From the NCBI RefSeq assembly GCF_003071345.1, contig NZ_QCYK01000002.1, positions 1,116,001 through 1,180,000 on the forward strand: a stretch of DNA of 64,000 nucleotides, given 5' to 3'. A model generated the notes under the pieces. It was not told the origin of the DNA. It saw nothing but the letters and a program-made list of their open reading frames with translations, and ran no database searches. Position 1 is the first letter of the stretch, and each line of letters opens with the position of its first letter. The DNA comes from Chitinophaga parva (GTDB lineage Bacteria > Bacteroidota > Bacteroidia > Chitinophagales > Chitinophagaceae). Below are positions 9,426-18,271 of the stretch, one piece after another. A program made the translations under genes and the position numbers.

Positions 9426-10358
9426 CTAAGAACGGGTTTCCGGGTGCTGTTTCCGGTAGGCGGCAGGGCTCATGCCGGTGTGTTTTTTAAAGTAGTTACT
9501 AAAATGGGGCGGCTCCAGGAAACCCAGCCTGGCCGTGATCTCCTTAACTGACAGCGCCGGATTTTGCAGCATGACCCGGGCCGCGGAGATGGTCTTTTCC
9601 GCTATCCAGGTGCTTGCGGATTTACCTGTTTTGGTGCTGATCACATTGGAGAGATAATTGACATGCAGGGCCTGTTTATCTGCGTAATCCTGTACCCGCA
9701 GCGGAGTGTCTGTTCTACCGGCGGTAAGGTCGCGGAAGTGTTGCTCCAGGTCTATTTTAAAGGTCTTTACAATTTCAGAGCTGCGGTTGCCCTCATAAAT
9801 AGGATTATAATCCTGGAAGAAGTATTCCTTTATTTTCAGCAACAGGGATGCCATCAGTGCCCCGATCAATTTTTGTTTGTAAGGGGAATTGCCGTATTGC
9901 TCCCGGTGGATGTAGCGGTACAGTTGCTCCAGGGTGTCAAACTCGTAGGGCTGCAGGGGGCGGGGCTGCATGGTTTCTGTGAGCAGGAAAGAGAATTGCT
10001 GGAACACATCGGCATGTACGTATTCTTTCAGGAAGGCTTCGTCAAAGGTGATCAGGCAGGTGTCCCGGATGGCGTGCCATTCAAACACGCGGTAGTTGCC
10101 CGGGTTAGTGAAGTAGACGGTAAGCGGGCGCACTTCAAACTGCAGATCGTCAATGGTGTACTGGCCAAAGGCGTCGCGGATAAAAAGAAAGCTGAAATAG
10201 TTAGGCCGGAAAGGCTGGGAGCGGAAGGGGAGCTGCTTAAAAGTATCCTGCAGGTAATGCACCGTGAAGCCGGCGTGGGCGTCTACCTGTTCCAGGCCCA
10301 GGATGGCGTATAGCTCCCGGAGATCTTTTACAACGTTGTCTTTGGATGACATATACAT
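9426..10358 (-). CDS. AraC-family transcriptional regulator
   Basis: 310 residues; ATG at 10358, with a second ATG two codons later. An N-terminal cupin-like sensor region is followed by a complete AraC DNA-binding domain at the C-terminus, with LSVKEITARLGFLEPPHFSN in its second helix-turn-helix and KHTGMSPAAYRK at the end. It lies directly upstream of two SDR genes on the same strand (81 bases to the first) and is their likely regulator. Confidence 0.9.
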   Translation of the reverse strand: MYMSSKDNVVKDLRELYAILGLEQVDAHAGFTVHYLQDTFKQLPFRSQPFRPNYFSFLFIRDAFGQYTIDDLQFEVRPLTVYFTNPGNYRVFEWHAIRDTCLITFDEAFLKEYVHADVFQQFSFLLTETMQPRPLQPYEFDTLEQLYRYIHREQYGNSPYKQKLIGALMASLLLKIKEYFFQDYNPIYEGNRSSEIVKTFKIDLEQHFRDLTAGRTDTPLRVQDYADKQALHVNYLSNVISTKTGKSASTWIAEKTISAARVMLQNPALSVKEITARLGFLEPPHFSNYFKKHTGMSPAAYRKQHPETRS

Positions 10359-10376
10359 TTATTTAGCAGGCAACAG

Positions 10377-10895
10377 TTATTGGAGCAGCGCCAGCGCCAG
10401 CAGTACCAGTACGATCAATACAATGCCCACCGCGAGTGCCCTGCGGCGTATGCGTTGCGACCCGGTGCTGTCTGGCTCCGATGTGACGGTACGTGCCGGC
10501 ACGGAATTGTCTTCCACTTCATTTGTGGTACCGGTGGTGTATTGCGCCTTGAACAAGTGCCAGTAAGGAAAATATCCTTCCCGCGTTTTGCGTTCCGTTT
10601 CCGTGGTGTAAGGCGCATCCATTACATAACGCGCCAGTGTATCCAGCGATGCGCCGGAAGGTGTTTCGGTGACAGGCGTTTCCTGCGCCAGCGCAAAAGC
10701 AGCATAGTGCTGGATGATGCGGGCACTCAGGAACAACCCTGTGCGCTGGTGCACGACATGGCTCATGTGCGCGCTGGCAGCGGCATCCAGTGGTGTGGCA
10801 GGAAGCTGGCCCCAACAGCGCAGGCATGCCTGTTGGAATAAAGCAATAAAAATTTGCAGGTCTTGTGCTTCCATGGGTGTGGTGATTGGCGGCAC
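10377..10895 (-). CDS. Hypothetical tail-anchored membrane protein
   Basis: 172 residues, not recognised as a named family. The N-terminal 60 residues contain TGLFLSARIIQHY, recalling a short helical domain frequent at the start of Bacteroidota proteins of unknown role. A hydrophilic linker of low complexity follows. The C-terminus is basic (RIRRR) and then one membrane helix (AVGIVLIVLVLLALALLQ), so the protein is likely anchored with its bulk in the cytoplasm. It lies 18 bases upstream of the AraC gene and could be co-transcribed with it. The membrane tail favours this strand over the competing frames. Confidence 0.6.
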   Translation of the reverse strand: MPPITTPMEAQDLQIFIALFQQACLRCWGQLPATPLDAAASAHMSHVVHQRTGLFLSARIIQHYAAFALAQETPVTETPSGASLDTLARYVMDAPYTTETERKTREGYFPYWHLFKAQYTTGTTNEVEDNSVPARTVTSEPDSTGSQRIRRRALAVGIVLIVLVLLALALLQ

Positions 10896-10940
10896 TAAAA
10901 TAGGCTAAATAGGGCCAGGGGCCAAAGCGGAAAGGAAAGC

Positions 10941-10983
10941 GGGGCTGCGGATTTTCTTTCATGCGTAAAAAGAAAGCAGCCCC
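10941..10983. terminator. Hairpin between two minus-strand genes
   Basis: GGGGCTGC (10941-10948) pairs perfectly with GCAGCCCC (10976-10983), and TTTCTTT/AAAGAAA adds an inner stem. It separates the acyltransferase gene from the tail-anchored protein gene. There is no long T-run. Confidence 0.5.
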
Positions 10984-11034
10984 ACTTTATGCGTGCAGGA
11001 GTCAGGTTACAAACGCGGGAGGCTGGGCCGGTGT

Positions 11035-12114
11035 TTATGCGGCCTTGCGCCGGTTGGTAAAATAGCGGCGTACCGGCTCATCGTATACTTTCAGGATGAA
11101 GTAAGCAAAAGCAACGAGCAGGAGCACTCCCATTACTACGATCCACGTGATCTCTCCAATGCTGGATTTATGCAGCACAATGTATTCCCAAAAGATCCAG
11201 ATAAACCCGTAATGTACCATGTACAGCGGGTAAGAGATGGCGCCGGAAAACCGGCACAGGGGCTGCAGGTATGGTTTCAGTACGGCGCCGGCTCCCAGGG
11301 CCACCAGCAGCGGGCAATACAGGATGGCCAGGGCCAGTTCCACGTACAGGTTATACTTAAAGTAGGGCATCATCAGTGCGCCCAGCAGCAGTAATGTGAG
11401 CCCCGGGAAGCCCAGGCGGTTAGGGATGATCCATTTGTAGCGGTACACCACCATACCAGCGGTGAGCTCGCAGGCCAGGCGGGCGCCACCTCCCCAGAAA
11501 CTGGGGCCGCCCCAGCCCATGCCTACCGTATTGTAATGCAGGGACATGGCCACCAGTAACGCCGCAGCTACGATCGCAATGACCAGCAGCCATACACGCT
11601 TCAGCCGCCATAACACCAGGGCATATACGATATTGGCAATATACTCCCAGAAAAGGGACCAGGCAGGCGCATTGAGCACAAACAGGTTCAACAGGCGCTC
11701 CGGCATTACCGGTACGGGTATCAGCAGGGCCGTGGCCAGGAAAAGCAGGGCCATGTACCCTCCGCTGTAGTGGAACCGGTAAGTGCTCAGCGGGTCCAGG
11801 TAAAAGGTGAGGATACCCAGCACCGCGCCCATGAATACCAATGGATGCAGGCGGATAAGGCGGGATTTGAAAAATTCCTTTACGCCCAGTTTCTCCATAC
11901 GGCCATCATAGGCATAAGCGATCACGAAGCCGGACAGGCAGAAAAAGAAATCCACCGCCAGGAATCCGTGGCCGGTGATGTTCCTGGAATAATCCGAATA
12001 CACGCATTCCAGGAAGTGGAAAACAACGACTACGATGGCGGCTACTCCCCGGAGGCCGTCCAGGATCTCGAAATGCCGGCGTGTTTGCAAAAGGCCAGGC
12101 TGCAATTGGTTCAT
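11035..12114 (-). CDS. Acyltransferase 3 family membrane protein (OafA/YrhL-like)
   Basis: 359 residues with about ten membrane helices. The start, HFEILDGLRGVAAIVVVVFH, is the signature of acyltransferase family 3, and FLAVDFFFCLSGFVIAYAY is its second conserved region (the R-x10-H pair is implied by LRG and FH). Such enzymes move acetyl or other acyl groups onto sugars or lipids at the inner membrane. No polysaccharide cluster is adjacent, so the acceptor is unknown. It is transcribed divergently from glgP. The 194-base gap between them holds no clear promoter match. Confidence 0.88.
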   Translation of the reverse strand: MNQLQPGLLQTRRHFEILDGLRGVAAIVVVVFHFLECVYSDYSRNITGHGFLAVDFFFCLSGFVIAYAYDGRMEKLGVKEFFKSRLIRLHPLVFMGAVLGILTFYLDPLSTYRFHYSGGYMALLFLATALLIPVPVMPERLLNLFVLNAPAWSLFWEYIANIVYALVLWRLKRVWLLVIAIVAAALLVAMSLHYNTVGMGWGGPSFWGGGARLACELTAGMVVYRYKWIIPNRLGFPGLTLLLLGALMMPYFKYNLYVELALAILYCPLLVALGAGAVLKPYLQPLCRFSGAISYPLYMVHYGFIWIFWEYIVLHKSSIGEITWIVVMGVLLLVAFAYFILKVYDEPVRRYFTNRRKAA

Positions 12115-12308
12115 AACGTGCTACGGTTTCCGTTCCGGTTAGATAAACCCGCTACGATGCTACGGGTACAGGTAAGCGCGCAAGATAACGGAATATAATA
12201 ATTTCTTCATCTTTTTTCACCCGCTAGTGGAGCGGTCTTTGCGGCAGCCGGACGGTATAAAAATGCAACTTGTAGAAAGCCGATCAATTTTTACCCATAA
12301 CTTACACT

Positions 12309-14789
12309 ATGCACAAGAATGAAATTCCCGGTTTTCAAACCCTGGTAAGCCTTGCCCTGGATGTGCGCTGGTCCTGGAATCATGAAGCAGATGCACTTTG
12401 GCAGCAGCTGGATCCACAGCTATGGAGCCAGACCCACAACCCCTGGGTGATCCTCCAGACCATGGCTACCGACAAACTGCAACAAAAACTGTCAGACCCG
12501 CAGATGCGCACCCAGATAGATGCCCTGGAAGCCGCCAGGGAGGCGGCACATGCTGCGCCCACCTGGTTTTCCAGGCAGGAGGGGGCCAGCGACGTGAAAG
12601 GCATTGCCTACTTCAGCATGGAATTTATGCTTACGGAAGCCCTGCCCATCTACGTGGGCGGCCTGGGCAACGTGGCGGGCGACCAGCTGAAAGCCGCCAG
12701 TGACCTGGGAGTACCGGTAACCGGCATAGGCCTCCTGTACCAACAGGGCTACTTCCGCCAGGTGATAGACGCCAGCGGGAACCAACAGGCCTATTATCCT
12801 TACAATGACCCGGGGCAGCTGCCCATCAAGCCCCTGTTCACGGAGAATGGCGAATGGCTGCGCATACAAGTACCTATGCCCAATGCACCACTCTGGTTGC
12901 GGGTCTGGGAGGTGACTGCCGGTCGCGTTAAGCTCTTTTTGCTGGATAGTAACGACCCGGCCAACCCGCCTTTTTACCGCGGCATCACCAGCCAGATTTA
13001 TGGCGGCGACAGCACCATGCGGCTGCAGCAGGAAATAGTATTGGGCATCGGTGGCTGGCGGGTGCTGGAAGCATTAAACTTACAGCCGGATGTGTGCCAT
13101 CTCAACGAAGGCCACGCTGCCCTGGCCATCCTGGAAAGAACGGCCAGCTTCATGGCCAGTGAAAAAGTTTCTTTCGATACCGCATTCTCCACTGTGCGCG
13201 CCGGCAATCTCTTTACCACGCATACCGCCGTGGCAGCCGGTTTTGATCACTTTGAGCCGTGGCTCATGGCCACTTACCTGGGCACGTATGCCGCGGAAAA
13301 ACTGCAATTGTCTGTAGATCAATTGCTGGCCCTGGGCCGGCAGAACCCTGCCGATGACAATGAGCGTTTCAACATGGCCTACCTGGCCATTAATGGCAGC
13401 GGCGCTGTAAACGCGGTGAGCCGCCTGCACAGCGAAGTGAGTAAAGGCTTGTTCCAGCCCCTCTTTAACCGCTGGAATCCCGAAGACATTCCCGTAGGAT
13501 ACGTGACCAATGGCATTCATGTACCCAGCTGGGAATCCCGTGCGGCGGGCGCCTTCTGGGCCCAGGTAGGCGGAGAGACCGGCTGGCAGAATGGAGGGGA
13601 GGGGCCCGCGGCCGCCATCCTCCAGGCGCCGGCAAGCGCCCTGTGGGCCATGCGGCAGCAGGCCCGCAAATCCCTGGTGGGTTATGTGCGCCGCCAAAGC
13701 GGCAACCCCGCACTGTTTGATGAACATACCCTCACCATTGGGTTTGCCCGCCGCTTTGTGCCCTACAAACGCCCTGATCTTTTATTGCGCGACCCCAACC
13801 GCCTGGTGCGCCTGCTCACGAATTACCAACAACCGGTGCAACTGGTCATTGCCGGCAAGGCACCACCCGCAGATGAACAAGGCAAGGGCATCATCCGCCA
13901 CTGGCTGCAGTTTATCCACGACTACAACATGAGCGCGCACGTAGTGTTCCTGCCGGATTATGATATGCTCATGGCTGCGCACATGACCGGTGGCGTGGAT
14001 GTATGGCTGAATACACCGCGCCGCCCCTGGGAAGCCTGTGGGACCAGCGGCATGAAGGTGTTGGTGAATGGGGGCATTAACCTCAGTGAGCTGGATGGCT
14101 GGTGGGCAGAGGCCTACACCCCGCAAACCGGCTGGGCCCTGGGCGATGGCCTGGAACATCATGATGATGATGACCACCAGGATGCCCTGGAAGCAGAAGA
14201 TCTTTACACTACGCTGGAACAACAGGTAGTGCCCTCCTTTTATCAACGCAATGCAGCGCAGCTGCCCGAAGCCTGGATAGAAATGATGCGCCAGAGCATG
14301 GCCGTACATACCCCTGCATTCTCCGCCAACCGCGCCGTGCGCGAATACACGCTGAAATATTATCTACCCGGGGCCCGCGCCTACCAGCAACGTGCGGCAG
14401 ATCATGCAGCAGTGGGCCGCTCCGTGGCACAGTGGAGGAAAGCTACAGACCGCGCGTGGGACCGCCTGGAAATAGGGGAGGCCAAGGTAAAACAGGAAGG
14501 CAACGAGTATGTATTCGAGGTGCCGGTATTCCTGGCAGACCTGAGCACAGATGCGGTTAAAGTAATGCTGTATGCAGATGCAGTGGACAACCTGCCCCGT
14601 GCAGAGCATGAGCTGCAATTGACGCCCAGCCCCGAGAAAACCGCCGTCGTGCCTGCAAAGCCCATGCAACTTTACCGCGCCCGCATTCCCGTGGTGCGTG
14701 CGGCGGCAGATTATACGGTATGCCTGCAGGGAAAGCATGCGCAGGCAGCAGTACCATTGGAAAACAGGAATATTTACTGGCAGCATTGA
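12309..14789 (+). CDS. glgP: Alpha-glucan (glycogen/maltodextrin) phosphorylase, GT35
   Basis: 826 residues, the alpha-glucan-family phosphorylase type. It starts with a short domain (SLALDVRWSWNHEADALW), then YFSMEFMLTEALPIYVGGLG, LNEGHAAL (nucleotide-like fold), FARRFVPYKRP, and the PLP-lysine region RRPWEACGTSGMKVLVNGG near residues 570-590. It releases glucose-1-phosphate from alpha-1,4-glucan in the cytoplasm. A beta-sandwich-like tail of about 100 residues follows the catalytic part. No other glycogen gene is adjacent. Confidence 0.93.
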   Translation: MHKNEIPGFQTLVSLALDVRWSWNHEADALWQQLDPQLWSQTHNPWVILQTMATDKLQQKLSDPQMRTQIDALEAAREAAHAAPTWFSRQEGASDVKGIAYFSMEFMLTEALPIYVGGLGNVAGDQLKAASDLGVPVTGIGLLYQQGYFRQVIDASGNQQAYYPYNDPGQLPIKPLFTENGEWLRIQVPMPNAPLWLRVWEVTAGRVKLFLLDSNDPANPPFYRGITSQIYGGDSTMRLQQEIVLGIGGWRVLEALNLQPDVCHLNEGHAALAILERTASFMASEKVSFDTAFSTVRAGNLFTTHTAVAAGFDHFEPWLMATYLGTYAAEKLQLSVDQLLALGRQNPADDNERFNMAYLAINGSGAVNAVSRLHSEVSKGLFQPLFNRWNPEDIPVGYVTNGIHVPSWESRAAGAFWAQVGGETGWQNGGEGPAAAILQAPASALWAMRQQARKSLVGYVRRQSGNPALFDEHTLTIGFARRFVPYKRPDLLLRDPNRLVRLLTNYQQPVQLVIAGKAPPADEQGKGIIRHWLQFIHDYNMSAHVVFLPDYDMLMAAHMTGGVDVWLNTPRRPWEACGTSGMKVLVNGGINLSELDGWWAEAYTPQTGWALGDGLEHHDDDDHQDALEAEDLYTTLEQQVVPSFYQRNAAQLPEAWIEMMRQSMAVHTPAFSANRAVREYTLKYYLPGARAYQQRAADHAAVGRSVAQWRKATDRAWDRLEIGEAKVKQEGNEYVFEVPVFLADLSTDAVKVMLYADAVDNLPRAEHELQLTPSPEKTAVVPAKPMQLYRARIPVVRAAADYTVCLQGKHAQAAVPLENRNIYWQH

Positions 14790-14792
14790 GCG

Positions 14793-14800
14793 TATATTTG
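14793..14800 (+). promoter_or_regulatory. -7 box TATATTTG
   Basis: TATATTTG matches TAnnTTTG and lies immediately after the glgP stop and 26 bases before the next start. The -33 region is weak. It suggests that the downstream DUF2461 gene has its own promoter. Confidence 0.4.
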
Positions 14801-14826
14801 CAGCAGTTTTTTAATTCCTGGTTACA

Positions 14827-15516
14827 ATGTCCAAAAAAGAAATGGCAGTGATCCCCGCCTCCGGTTTTGCTTTTTTAGCACAACTGCGCAAGCACAACAA
14901 CCGCGAATGGTTCAATGCCCATAAAGAGGTGTACCAGCAGGAGCTCCAGCACATGGAAAACTTTGCATCATCCTTGCTGGCCAAACTCAATACGCATGAC
15001 GTCATAGAAACCGCGTCCGGCAAACAGGCACTCATGCGCATTTACCGCGATACCCGTTTCTCGCATGATAAAACGCCGTACAAAACCCACTGGAGCGGCC
15101 ACTTCACCCGCGCTACTGCCCAGCGCAGGGGTGGTTATTATTTTCATATCGAAGAAGGCAATACATTCATGGCGGGCGGCTTTTGGGCCCCCGCGGCAGA
15201 TGACCTGAAGCGTGTGCGCGATGACATTGCCTTTGATGCCACGCCGCTGCGCAAGATCTTAAAGCAAAGAACTTTTGCCGAATACTTTGGCACGCTGCGC
15301 GGAGAGCAGTTGAAGAACGCCCCGAAAGGCTTTCCCGCAGAGCACGAAGCGGTGGACCTGCTGCGCTACAAACAGTATCTGGTACGCCGGGATTTTACCG
15401 ATGTGCAGGTGCTGGCAGATAATTTCCTGGAGGAGGCAAATAGAACGTTTAAAGCAATGCGGCCTTTCCTGGATTATATGAGCGATGTGCTTACGGTGGA
15501 TGGCAATGGGGAGTGA
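14827..15516 (+). CDS. DUF2461 family protein
   Basis: 229 residues, no signal or membrane segment. It matches the DUF2461 pattern: FLAQLRKHNNREWFNAHKE at the start, RIYRDTRFSHDKTPYKTHW, GGYYFHIEEGNTFMAGGFW and a late FLEEANRTFKAMRPF. The biochemical role of the family is unknown. It follows glgP by 37 bases, with a likely -7 box between them, so co-transcription is possible but not required. The 219 bases after the gene hold only a promoter for the next gene. Confidence 0.85.
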   Translation: MSKKEMAVIPASGFAFLAQLRKHNNREWFNAHKEVYQQELQHMENFASSLLAKLNTHDVIETASGKQALMRIYRDTRFSHDKTPYKTHWSGHFTRATAQRRGGYYFHIEEGNTFMAGGFWAPAADDLKRVRDDIAFDATPLRKILKQRTFAEYFGTLRGEQLKNAPKGFPAEHEAVDLLRYKQYLVRRDFTDVQVLADNFLEEANRTFKAMRPFLDYMSDVLTVDGNGE

Positions 15517-15699
15517 TAAAAACTTTTTTTGCCTCGCCTTCAAAAGTTGGTTCTGTATTTGATACACGCATAAACGGCCATACAGCGTGGAGTTATTTAC
15601 AATGGAAATCCTGCATTTCCCCAAGACGGAAACATTGAAATTGATTTTCATTAGGATTGCCAAAAAACTGTTAATGTTCTAAGTACGCAATGATTTAAC

Positions 15700-15730
15700 T
15701 TGGACTAAAAAACTGGTTCCCCTATTTTTG
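15700..15730 (+). promoter_or_regulatory. Promoter placed against a start codon
   Basis: TTG at 15700-15702 and TATTTTTG at 15723-15730 resemble a Bacteroidota promoter with a 20-base spacer. The ATG at 15736 is only five bases beyond the -7 box, so a transcript from here would have almost no leader. Confidence 0.45.
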
Positions 15731-15735
15731 CTCAC

Positions 15736-16095
15736 ATGAAACGACTTTTGTTTCACATATTATTTGCAGTGGTCGTATTTGACAATGCCTTTCTCACACA
15801 GTTGGTAAAGATCAAATACGTCTTTGAGCATTTTTGCGAGCGTCGATCGGGAAGCGGTGTTGCCGCAGACCGTGTGCAGCGCCCGCAAGATGATGACAAG
15901 CTCCCACCCACTCCCTGCCAGCCGGCAGAAGAAGACCTCAGCCTCGAACTACATTTTCACTTTCACGAACCCGAAAGGCCGCTCCTGACCACTGTTCCAG
16001 AGTTTGGCTTCAGCCGGAGCTACCATTTACCGGACTCCGATACCCTCCCACATCCTTACGTAGAAGATCTGCTGCGCCCGCCCAAGGTCGCATGA
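15736..16095 (+). CDS. Small exported hypothetical protein
   Basis: 119 residues. It begins MKRLLFHILFAVVVFDNAF, an export-type hydrophobic start, followed by LVKIKYVFEHFCERR. This resembles short Bacteroidota proteins with a kIP-x-HF-x-EH pattern often seen near metal-efflux genes, but the match is weak. The rest is proline-rich and acidic, with HFHFHEPE (metal-binding-like His/Glu) near residue 75. No metal transporter is adjacent. The function is unknown. Confidence 0.5.
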   Translation: MKRLLFHILFAVVVFDNAFLTQLVKIKYVFEHFCERRSGSGVAADRVQRPQDDDKLPPTPCQPAEEDLSLELHFHFHEPERPLLTTVPEFGFSRSYHLPDSDTLPHPYVEDLLRPPKVA

Positions 16096-16285
16096 TCTAT
16101 CTTCTATAGTTCCTGCTGCTTAAGCTGACATTTACACGTGGCACAGCCACCGGTTTGCCTGTTGCGTAAACATTTGTTGCACTGCAACCGGACTCTTCAT
16201 GCTTATTCTTTCCACCGTACGTTACACGGTGGACAGGGGAGAGCCGTGCCATCATTTTACACATACACACCGAAAACACAATTAT

Positions 16286-17020
16286 ATGCTGAGAAATGTT
16301 CGTAATACCCGTACGCTCAAAGAGAATTTAATGCTGGCATCATCTACTGCCTTTGTATCCGGATTAGTGAACGTGGCCGGGCTGATAGCGTTCTTTGCGC
16401 TTTCTTCCAATGTGACCGGCCACATGGCAAACCTGGTGAAGCACATCGCTGATGTGGACAAACGTGATGTGATCTCACTTTTTGTATGGTTGATCTCCTT
16501 TTTTTCCGGGGCGTTCATTGCCAGCTATATCATACACTCGCTGCAAAAGATCAGCGTGTACCGGGCGCACGCCACGCCTATCTTTATTGAAGCACTCATT
16601 CTTTTGCTCGTGGCCATTTATGCAGATGCCTGGTATCATGGCCAGCATAGCCAGGCTATCATTGCCTGCCTGCTCTTTTCCATGGGGCTTCAAAATGGTA
16701 CCGTAAGCAAAATATCCGGCGGCCTGATCAAAACTACCCACCTCACCGGTTTGATGACAGACCTGGGCGCGGAAACCGCGGAGCACTTGCATCCCGGGGT
16801 AGAAAAGTCTACTCCGTTACGGGACCGCCTGTACGTACGCATTACCATCCTGGCCTGTTACTTTATAGGGGGCCTTATCGGCGCACTGGCATACTACCAG
16901 CTGGAACTGAAAATATTTTACGCAGTGCCCCTGCTGTTAATGACTGTCCTGTTCTACGATCTTCTTCCAGTGGCCCGGCACCGCGTATGGCGCGCTATCC
17001 GCCAGCGCTCTGATGCCTGA
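16286..17020 (+). CDS. DUF1275 (YoaK-like) membrane protein
   Basis: 244 residues from ATG 16286 (MLRNVRNTRTLKENLML). An earlier in-frame start at 16199 adds a hydrophilic, non-conserved segment and is less likely. Six or so membrane helices, with SSTAFVSGLVNVAGLIAFF, SNVTGHMANL and FSMGLQNGTVSKISGGLIKTTH-type segments typical of the family. Its transport role is not established. It overlaps or abuts the following cytochrome b561-like gene, suggesting one transcript. Confidence 0.85.
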   Translation: MLRNVRNTRTLKENLMLASSTAFVSGLVNVAGLIAFFALSSNVTGHMANLVKHIADVDKRDVISLFVWLISFFSGAFIASYIIHSLQKISVYRAHATPIFIEALILLLVAIYADAWYHGQHSQAIIACLLFSMGLQNGTVSKISGGLIKTTHLTGLMTDLGAETAEHLHPGVEKSTPLRDRLYVRITILACYFIGGLIGALAYYQLELKIFYAVPLLLMTVLFYDLLPVARHRVWRAIRQRSDA

Positions 17021-17045
17021 TCTTTCACCTTTTTATTTAAAGCAC

Positions 17046-17480
17046 ATGAAAGCTACAACTGTTCATAAATACCTGCATTGGAGCATTGCGCTCTGTGTTT
17101 GTTTCATGGTCATCACCATTGCATGGGAGCCCCTGCGCCAATGGCATGTGACGACGGGCTACGGGCTCATTGCATTGTACCTGCTGCGCGTGGTGCTCAC
17201 CAAATTGCGGGGCACTGGCTATACACCACCCTTTGCACGCAGCGCTCCCATGCTGCAGCGCGTGGAAGGGTGGCTGTATATGCTGTTCTATGCCGGCCTG
17301 GCCGTGGCATTGTACACCGGCTACATGCGGGTGCATGGCCCGGAAAGCCTCGTGGAATCCATGCTTTGGGTGCACATCAAATCCATGTACTACCTGGTTG
17401 TGTTCATCCTGGCCCAGGTAGGATACGCTGTGCTGGCGGAAACCAGCTGGTTTTCCAGGGCGGTTTACAGCAAGGGATAA
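17046..17480 (+). CDS. Cytochrome b561-like membrane protein
   Basis: 144 residues from ATG 17046 (MKATTVHKYLHWSIALCV). An alternative ATG at 17013 overlaps the end of the previous gene by eight bases. Four membrane helices with histidines placed as in b561/b-type cytochromes: VHKYLHW near the start, WHVTTGYG, and WVHIKSMYYLVV late. It probably carries haem b and moves electrons across or near the inner membrane. The partner is unknown. It lies in line with the DUF1275 gene. Confidence 0.75.
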   Translation: MKATTVHKYLHWSIALCVCFMVITIAWEPLRQWHVTTGYGLIALYLLRVVLTKLRGTGYTPPFARSAPMLQRVEGWLYMLFYAGLAVALYTGYMRVHGPESLVESMLWVHIKSMYYLVVFILAQVGYAVLAETSWFSRAVYSKG

Positions 17481-17585
17481 ATATAAGTGGGAACGGCGCC
17501 GGTATAACAGGGCCGGTGTAAGGAATTGATAAAGCGCAATACGGCGCTGATTCGGTAAATTAGCGGTAAGGAAAATCAGTCGAAT

Positions 17586-18227
17586 ATGGGAATCATTGTA
17601 CAACAAACTTACACGCGCCAGCAGGAAATAGTAAATGGATTAATACACGCCGCAGCCGTGATCTTTGGTGTGATAGCGCTACCGGTGCTCACCAGCATTG
17701 CAGCTATACACAACAACACCGCGGGCGTGGTGGGTGCCGGCATTTACGGGTTCAGTTTCATTTTGTGTTTTGTCAATTCCACCGTTTACCACCTCTCGCT
17801 GGAACCCGCGGTGAAGCGGCTCTTCCTTATATTTGACCACATCAGTATTTACTTCCTGATAGCAGGTACCTATACTCCCTTCCTGCTCATCTATTTGTTC
17901 AATCCATTTGGTATTGCCCTGCTTTCCACCTTATGGGGACTTACGCTGGTGGGTATCTTTTTCAAGGTGCGTTTTACCGGGCGGTTTGAAATTGTGTCTG
18001 TGGTCATTTACCTCGTAATGGGATGGATCATGGTGGTGGGTGGTAACCGCTTTTTTGAAAGTATTCCCCTGCGCGTGATCGTGATGGTGGTGGTGGGTGG
18101 CATTTGCTATTCCATGGGGGTATTCTTCTACGTATGGGACAGGTATAAATATACCCATGCAGTGTGGCATGCACTGGTACTGGTGGGCGCCTTGTGCCAT
18201 TATGTAGCAGTATTACTGGCTGTGTAA
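17586..18227 (+). CDS. Hemolysin III family (PAQR-type) membrane protein
   Basis: 213 residues, seven membrane helices. Motifs of the family: QQEIVNGLIHAAAVIFGV at the start, FVNSTVYHLS, FDHISIYFLIAGTYTPF in the middle and HAVWHALVLVGALCHYVAV at the end; the Ser, Asp and His residues form the presumed metal site. Despite the name, members are mostly not proven cytolysins and resemble progestin/adiponectin receptors with hydrolase-like chemistry. It stands 105 bases after the cytochrome gene. Confidence 0.9.
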   Translation: MGIIVQQTYTRQQEIVNGLIHAAAVIFGVIALPVLTSIAAIHNNTAGVVGAGIYGFSFILCFVNSTVYHLSLEPAVKRLFLIFDHISIYFLIAGTYTPFLLIYLFNPFGIALLSTLWGLTLVGIFFKVRFTGRFEIVSVVIYLVMGWIMVVGGNRFFESIPLRVIVMVVVGGICYSMGVFFYVWDRYKYTHAVWHALVLVGALCHYVAVLLAV

Positions 18228-18271
18228 GCGCACGGAACAATTCTTGTACATTCCTGGTAAAACATCCGACC

